Below are positions 4,994 to 8,164 of a stretch of DNA of 8,164 bases, piece by piece; the first letter of the stretch is position 1, and every line of letters starts with the position of its first letter. The DNA is from JAZGEG01 sp964346665 (GTDB taxonomy: Archaea; Aenigmatarchaeota; Aenigmatarchaeia; QMZP01; QMZT01). The stretch covers positions 1 to 8,164 of the forward strand of contig CAYFVC010000039.1 of NCBI GenBank assembly GCA_964346665.1. Reading direction: 5' to 3'. The notes beneath the pieces were generated by a model. That model was not told the DNA's origin. It worked only from the letters and a program-made list of their open reading frames with translations, and searched no databases. A program made the position numbers and the translations under genes.

Positions 4994-5827
4994 ATGGATA
5001 TCCAGAAGGTAATACTCGTTCTGATCATAATAGTCCTCCTTGCGGGTTTGGCGCTCGAATTGAAGTACATAGAGGACATGCTGATAAGCGCGAATCTCTC
5101 GAGGGAGGAGCAGTGCGAAAGGTCATGCTCGGAGAAAGGGGAAGTAGCGTATGTTGTAAAAAACTCCTGCTACTGTAAGGAACCGATAACCTTCAGAAAA
5201 CACTGGAGGTGTTTCTGGAATGTCACAATAGAGGAAGAGGAGGACGGGATGTTTTCCTCCAAGTTCAACTCCTCCTCCGTTAGAAACATCGCTGTTAAGT
5301 CGGTGGTGAAGTACACAGCGCCGAACGCCCCAGCAACGAAGGTGTTCGGCATATACAATGAGGTCTCTAACAGAATCTATTACGTTTCGGATCCGAGAAG
5401 GGATGAGTACATAGCGGATCCCTTGGAAACGTGGGACGCGATGGGAGGTGATTGTGATGATTTCTCAATACTGCTCGCTAGCCTGTACGAGGCGATCGGT
5501 ATGGACGCGAGCATTGTCGAAGCCTACAACCCGGAATACGGGCACGTGTTCGTGATACTCCACATAGAACAGGACCTCGATTCCTTCCTGAAGCTTTACA
5601 AGACAATCGTGGAAAAGTACACGCCATATTTCAGCGAGAAGCCAGTAAACTTAGTGATTTTCGGGGAGAACCACAAGGAATGCGAGATGATCGAGAAAAA
5701 CCTTGAAACAGGGAAAAATATCGAATCCTTCTACCTCGTTATCGAGAGCACAACAGAGGATTACCCTGGAAGCCAAGATGCCTTTGAAGGGTACGACAAC
5801 ATCAAATTCGTGAATGTGGGGGAGTGA
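4994..5827 (+). CDS. Membrane-anchored transglutaminase-like domain protein
   Basis: Numbered from the ATG at 4994 (277 residues; an in-frame ATG at 4973 would add seven). An N-terminal hydrophobic helix (about 5-23, VILVLIIIVLLAGLALEL) with few flanking charges acts as a signal anchor, so the rest probably faces outside the cytoplasm. Next is a cysteine cluster C41, C45, C59, C61, C73, which could form disulfides or bind metal. The catalytic core shows GGDCDDFSILLASLYEAIG (152-170) with C154 as the nucleophile and YGHVFVILHI (182-191) with H184, the Cys and His of the transglutaminase-like fold, preceded by DPRRDEYIADPLETW. The third residue of the triad is not obvious; D194 or D196 are candidates. 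Family members act as proteases, amidases or cross-linkers; the substrate here is unknown. The Glu-rich C-terminus is soluble. Most neighbours are unrelated, but the next gene may share the fold. Confidence 0.85.
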   Translation: MDIQKVILVLIIIVLLAGLALELKYIEDMLISANLSREEQCERSCSEKGEVAYVVKNSCYCKEPITFRKHWRCFWNVTIEEEEDGMFSSKFNSSSVRNIAVKSVVKYTAPNAPATKVFGIYNEVSNRIYYVSDPRRDEYIADPLETWDAMGGDCDDFSILLASLYEAIGMDASIVEAYNPEYGHVFVILHIEQDLDSFLKLYKTIVEKYTPYFSEKPVNLVIFGENHKECEMIEKNLETGKNIESFYLVIESTTEDYPGSQDAFEGYDNIKFVNVGE

Positions 5828-5843
5828 TTTACTTCTTAGTAAA
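5828..5843. terminator. Hairpin after the transglutaminase-like gene
   Basis: TTTACT / AGTAAA form a perfect 6-bp stem around TCTT, starting immediately after the stop codon and ending six bases before the TATA box of the next gene. It could aid termination or be an operator for the 5879 gene. Its geometry (6-bp stem, 4-base loop) matches the hairpin at 2280-2295, though the sequence differs. Confidence 0.4.
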
Positions 5844-5849
5844 AAAGAC

Positions 5850-5857
5850 TTTTAAAA
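5850..5857 (+). promoter_or_regulatory. TATA box of the 5879 gene
   Basis: TTTTAAAA is centred 25-26 bases before the ATG at 5879 and is preceded by a purine run (AAAAAAGAC) suitable as BRE. This is the clearest leaderless promoter in the window and indicates that 5879 is transcribed separately from the gene before it. Confidence 0.6.
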
Positions 5858-5878
5858 CTTATGTGAATATCATTTAAA

Positions 5879-6592
5879 ATGGAATTTGAACTGAAAATAG
5901 AGAAAGGTAAAGATAGAGGCATACCTGTGGTATGGTATAAACTTAATGAGATTCCTGTAGAGTATGATCCTAGCCTTTCAGATAGAGTGGAGATGGAATC
6001 GTCAATGCGCCATGCCATGAAAGTAGCGCTTTTATATCATAAACCTTGGGAATTCTCGTATCCTTTTGTTCATACTGATTTGAAAGTTCCAGAACTTGCA
6101 AGTGCAGTTGCTGAGTATCGGGATCAAGAAAAATTAGGTGATGTGGTAGTGGCAGATTCGTTAAGTAAACCAACTTATGAAGGTTTAGCCTGTGACCTAA
6201 TTTGCTATCTGAACTTACTTAAAAAATTGAAACCGGAAGACTCTTTGATGGAAGATGGACACCTTCAAGTTATTTTAGGTAATAAGTCTTCGCATGCACT
6301 AGGCTTGCGTTTCTGGAGAAGTATTCCTGAAATTTATAATGGGGAAGATAGTTGGATTAAAGAGAAACCAGATCCCTTTGAACTGGAAATTAATAAATAT
6401 TTAGGTAAGAAGTGGATGCCGCATGGATCTCTAAGGAAAACTATACCACATGGTGACTGGGAATTTGCTATAAGCTATATCTTTTTTGATGGAAGAGAGT
6501 TCTACTCGCCACGTAGTTTCAAAAAGCGTGAACCTAGAGAATCAGAAGTGGAATTTCTGAGCAAAATCTCTAAATATGGTTCAAGTAATTGA
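5879..6592 (+). CDS. Hypothetical protein, 237 aa, possible divergent transglutaminase-like fold
   Basis: No confident family. The protein is soluble, with no signal or membrane segment. A central part resembles the order of elements in transglutaminase-like enzymes: YEGLACDLICYLNLLKKL (100-117) with C105 at a helix start, SSHALGLRFW (137-146) with H139 in a strand, and DSWIKEKPDPFE (157-168) with W159 and D165-P166. C105, H139 and D165 could form a triad. The spacing is plausible, but the usual Trp after His is absent and the match rests on pattern alone. The ATG is fixed by a strong TATA box at leaderless distance. The gene is visibly AT-richer than its neighbour: Leu TTA and Asp GAT are frequent, while the preceding gene uses mostly CTC/CTG/CTT. 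It converges with the DHH gene, 12 bases apart. Recent acquisition or relaxed selection could explain the codon use. Confidence 0.8.
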   Translation: MEFELKIEKGKDRGIPVVWYKLNEIPVEYDPSLSDRVEMESSMRHAMKVALLYHKPWEFSYPFVHTDLKVPELASAVAEYRDQEKLGDVVVADSLSKPTYEGLACDLICYLNLLKKLKPEDSLMEDGHLQVILGNKSSHALGLRFWRSIPEIYNGEDSWIKEKPDPFELEINKYLGKKWMPHGSLRKTIPHGDWEFAISYIFFDGREFYSPRSFKKREPRESEVEFLSKISKYGSSN

Positions 6593-6604
6593 TAATTTTG
6601 GTAC

Positions 6605-7654
6605 TTACTTCAGATACTCAAAAACCCTTTTTCTGAATTCTTCCCAGTTGTTCGAGAACGCTCCTGCAGATTTTACGTGTCCCCCTCCAGAACCTATACC
6701 TTTAGAACAGAACTTCGCGAGATCTCCCATGCTCACCTTCCCCGCCTGATAACGAAGGGATATCTTCCAGAAATTACCTGATTTCTTCCTTATAATAACT
6801 ATATAGTTCGGGTGTTTTTCCGCTGTCACGGTCGCTATTATCGAAGCTATGTTCATCCTGCTCTTTATTTCGTAAAGAATCAATCGTTCTTTTTCGAAAA
6901 CCTCTTTCCTCTTCTCAAAATCATTTACAATCCTCTTCACTTCTTTCTGAACTATTGTGTTCCAAGTCCTCAAATCCCTAGACTTTTCGAAATCCTCGTA
7001 TCCCTCGCTTTTCAGAAGAAGCTCTAACGCTTTTTTACATCCTCTCAAACCCTTAAACGTTATCGCAGAAGAGATGATATTAGAGAACTTGAAGAGTTTG
7101 TGATGAGGTATTTTGCTAGTTTTCTCCTGTTCTTTGAACATCCATTCGCAATCCTTTACTCCGTAATCACCTATCACACCCGTTAGCGATATCCAGAGGT
7201 AAGGTTTGACATCATATTTCATTTTCCTGAGAAGCTCGTAAACAACACAGGACGCGGGTATGTAATACTCGCCTTTCAGAAACCTTGGATTTATGTGAAT
7301 TATATGTTCGGAATTCATATCCTTTTCGGGCACGTGATGATCTATGATCAGAATTTTGAGATCGGGCAATTCCTTTCTGAATTTAAAAACCTTTTCCCAC
7401 TCCTGATCCACAGGCATGTCGAGGAAAATTAGTACTTTTGGATTTTCCGAAACAATTCTTCTGAAAAACTTTTTGTCTATTATAGGGCCTTCCCTGGGAA
7501 TAGTCTCTAATTCCGGGAAGAACTTCATTAGGATAGTGGAAGAACACACGCCATCCACATCCCTATGGTAAACTAGAATTTTCTTCCCTCTTTCTTCAAG
7601 CCAATCCCCGACCTTCGAAAGATCGACCTCATTCAGAACTTTTTTTACAGGCAT
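6605..7654 (-). CDS. DHH/DHHA1-family phosphoesterase (RecJ/NrnA-like)
   Basis: Mn2+-dependent phosphoesterase of the DHH superfamily, acting in the cytoplasm on short oligonucleotides, single-stranded DNA or RNA, or cyclic dinucleotides. The 349 residues carry all metal-site motifs: HRDVDG (H30, D32, D34), LIFLDMP (D79), IIDHHVP (D105-H106-H107) and GVIGDYG (D163). A helical linker with a charged segment (about 215-265) leads to a DHHA1 substrate-binding domain ending in GIGSGGGHVKSAGAF (319-333). The architecture matches stand-alone archaeal RecJ-like/GAN-like proteins and bacterial NrnA; no extra OB-fold or CBS domain is present. GAN-type proteins work with GINS at the replication fork, while others are nanoRNases; sequence alone does not decide. 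The ATG at 7654 sits about 30 nt after a TATA box, giving a near-leaderless transcript. It converges with the 5879 gene. Confidence 0.93.
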   Translation of the reverse strand: MPVKKVLNEVDLSKVGDWLEERGKKILVYHRDVDGVCSSTILMKFFPELETIPREGPIIDKKFFRRIVSENPKVLIFLDMPVDQEWEKVFKFRKELPDLKILIIDHHVPEKDMNSEHIIHINPRFLKGEYYIPASCVVYELLRKMKYDVKPYLWISLTGVIGDYGVKDCEWMFKEQEKTSKIPHHKLFKFSNIISSAITFKGLRGCKKALELLLKSEGYEDFEKSRDLRTWNTIVQKEVKRIVNDFEKRKEVFEKERLILYEIKSRMNIASIIATVTAEKHPNYIVIIRKKSGNFWKISLRYQAGKVSMGDLAKFCSKGIGSGGGHVKSAGAFSNNWEEFRKRVFEYLK

Positions 7655-7679
7655 GAACTTTTATTTTAGTCCTTAGGGG

Positions 7680-7687
7680 TTTTTAAA
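7680..7687 (-). promoter_or_regulatory. TATA box of the DHH phosphoesterase gene
   Basis: The minus strand reads TTTAAAAA, centred about 30 nt before the ATG at 7654, so the transcript would begin near 7658. It lies between the stop of the 7704 gene and the DHH start, suggesting the two are not strictly co-transcribed. Confidence 0.45.
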
Positions 7688-7703
7688 TGTTTCTAGAGAG
7701 AAA

Positions 7704-8164
7704 TCATTTATTTAAAATAGAATCCAGTGGAACCTGTTCATTATAAAGTTTTTCTACAATTTTGCTAAATCTTTTAGGTATGGTAGGATATATACAGCCT
7801 TTTATACCTTTTATTTCAAAGTCTTCATCATGAAAATCCTCTGCTATCCCTGATAGGCATGCTTTACTATCCCCATGAGAAACCAATTTACCATCAAATA
7901 ATACCTTTTTCTCCCACCAAGCCCATTCACCTGCAAATCTTACTTCTTTGACATTGCTTCTTTCTAAAAACGAGAACATTAAATCAGGTCTTTGTTTTTC
8001 TGTATCATTCCCTGTGTTAACATATTCACTGAAAATATTACCTCCATCCTCTGTAGTAATAATCATGGTAGAATTATTTGGTCTCAATTCCTTTTTAGGT
8101 ATGTTTTTATTGTAAAAATCTCTTTCTTCTATAGCAAAGATAGCTAATTCATCCGAATTGTTCA
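7704..8164 (-). CDS. Hypothetical protein, C-terminal 152 residues (cut by window edge)
   Basis: The minus-strand frame stays open from the right edge to the TGA at 7704-7706, so the true start lies outside the window; a TTG at 8087 is internal. The visible 152 residues have no membrane segment. Notable stretches (numbered from the edge) are STMIITTEDGGN (31-42), a strand-like KEVRFAGEWAWW (72-83), SKACLSGIAEDF (99-110) with C102, and IKGIKGCIYP (117-126). The order strand-G, then Cys at a helix start, then a following strand loosely resembles the C-terminal half of isochorismatase-like cysteine hydrolases, but the usual CV..TA motif is not clear, so I leave it unnamed. The gene is AT-rich with TTA, AAA and GAT codons, like the 5879 gene and unlike the DHH gene. 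It lies 49 bp upstream of the DHH gene on the same strand. Confidence 0.75.
   Translation of the reverse strand, partial: NNSDELAIFAIEERDFYNKNIPKKELRPNNSTMIITTEDGGNIFSEYVNTGNDTEKQRPDLMFSFLERSNVKEVRFAGEWAWWEKKVLFDGKLVSHGDSKACLSGIAEDFHDEDFEIKGIKGCIYPTIPKRFSKIVEKLYNEQVPLDSILNK

Noticed and set aside
8085..8087. TTG at 8087 as the start of the last gene
   Set aside because: The frame stays open upstream to the window edge with protein-like sequence, so the TTG is more likely an internal Leu codon.
1..8164. CRISPR array, insertion sequence, tRNA or rRNA genes, toxin-antitoxin or defence cassette
   Set aside because: No regularly spaced repeats, transposase, terminal inverted repeats, tRNA-like arms or recognisable defence domains were found on either strand.

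Overview
The window looks like a piece of an archaeal chromosome. The evidence is a fibrillarin-like rRNA 2'-O-methyltransferase (FlpA) and its partner Nop5, an archaeal-style DHH/DHHA1 phosphoesterase, TTTAWATA-like boxes about 26 nt before several start codons (leaderless transcripts), and almost no Shine-Dalgarno sequences. The bacterial-type gyrase B and the small, anonymous, membrane-anchored proteins would fit a DPANN or euryarchaeal lineage. That placement is inference; no rRNA or tRNA gene is present to settle it.

Layout. 1-1306 (-) is the N-terminal 435 codons of DNA gyrase subunit B, cut by the window edge. 1307-1479 is a divergent AT-rich control region with two palindromic elements. 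1480-2274 (+) is a ZIP-family metal transporter. 2343-2933 (+) is an unrecognised 196-residue protein. 2990-3646 (+) is flpA, which meets nop5 (3639-4655, -) tail to tail with an 8-bp overlap. 4717-4923 (-) is a probable small acidic protein. It shares a compact back-to-back promoter with 4994-5827 (+), a membrane-anchored transglutaminase-like protein. 5879-6592 (+) is an unrecognised AT-rich gene that may carry a hidden Cys-His-Asp arrangement. 6605-7654 (-) is a DHH/DHHA1 phosphoesterase. 7704-8164 (-) is the C-terminal part of a further AT-rich orphan, cut by the right edge. No stretch above 300 bases is empty.

How the genes fit together. FlpA and Nop5 are two protein components of the C/D-box sRNP that 2'-O-methylates rRNA; the third, L7Ae, is not here. 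Gyrase B and the DHH protein belong to DNA topology and nucleic-acid or nucleotide turnover. The ZIP carrier and the transglutaminase-like protein are envelope functions. The window is therefore mostly housekeeping genes, each apparently with its own promoter, with several AT-richer genes of unknown function between them. I see no CRISPR array, insertion sequence, tRNA or rRNA. I found no convincing new multi-gene system; the best leads are the ZIP promoter palindrome, the adjacent transglutaminase-like pair and the convergent flpA/nop5 arrangement.
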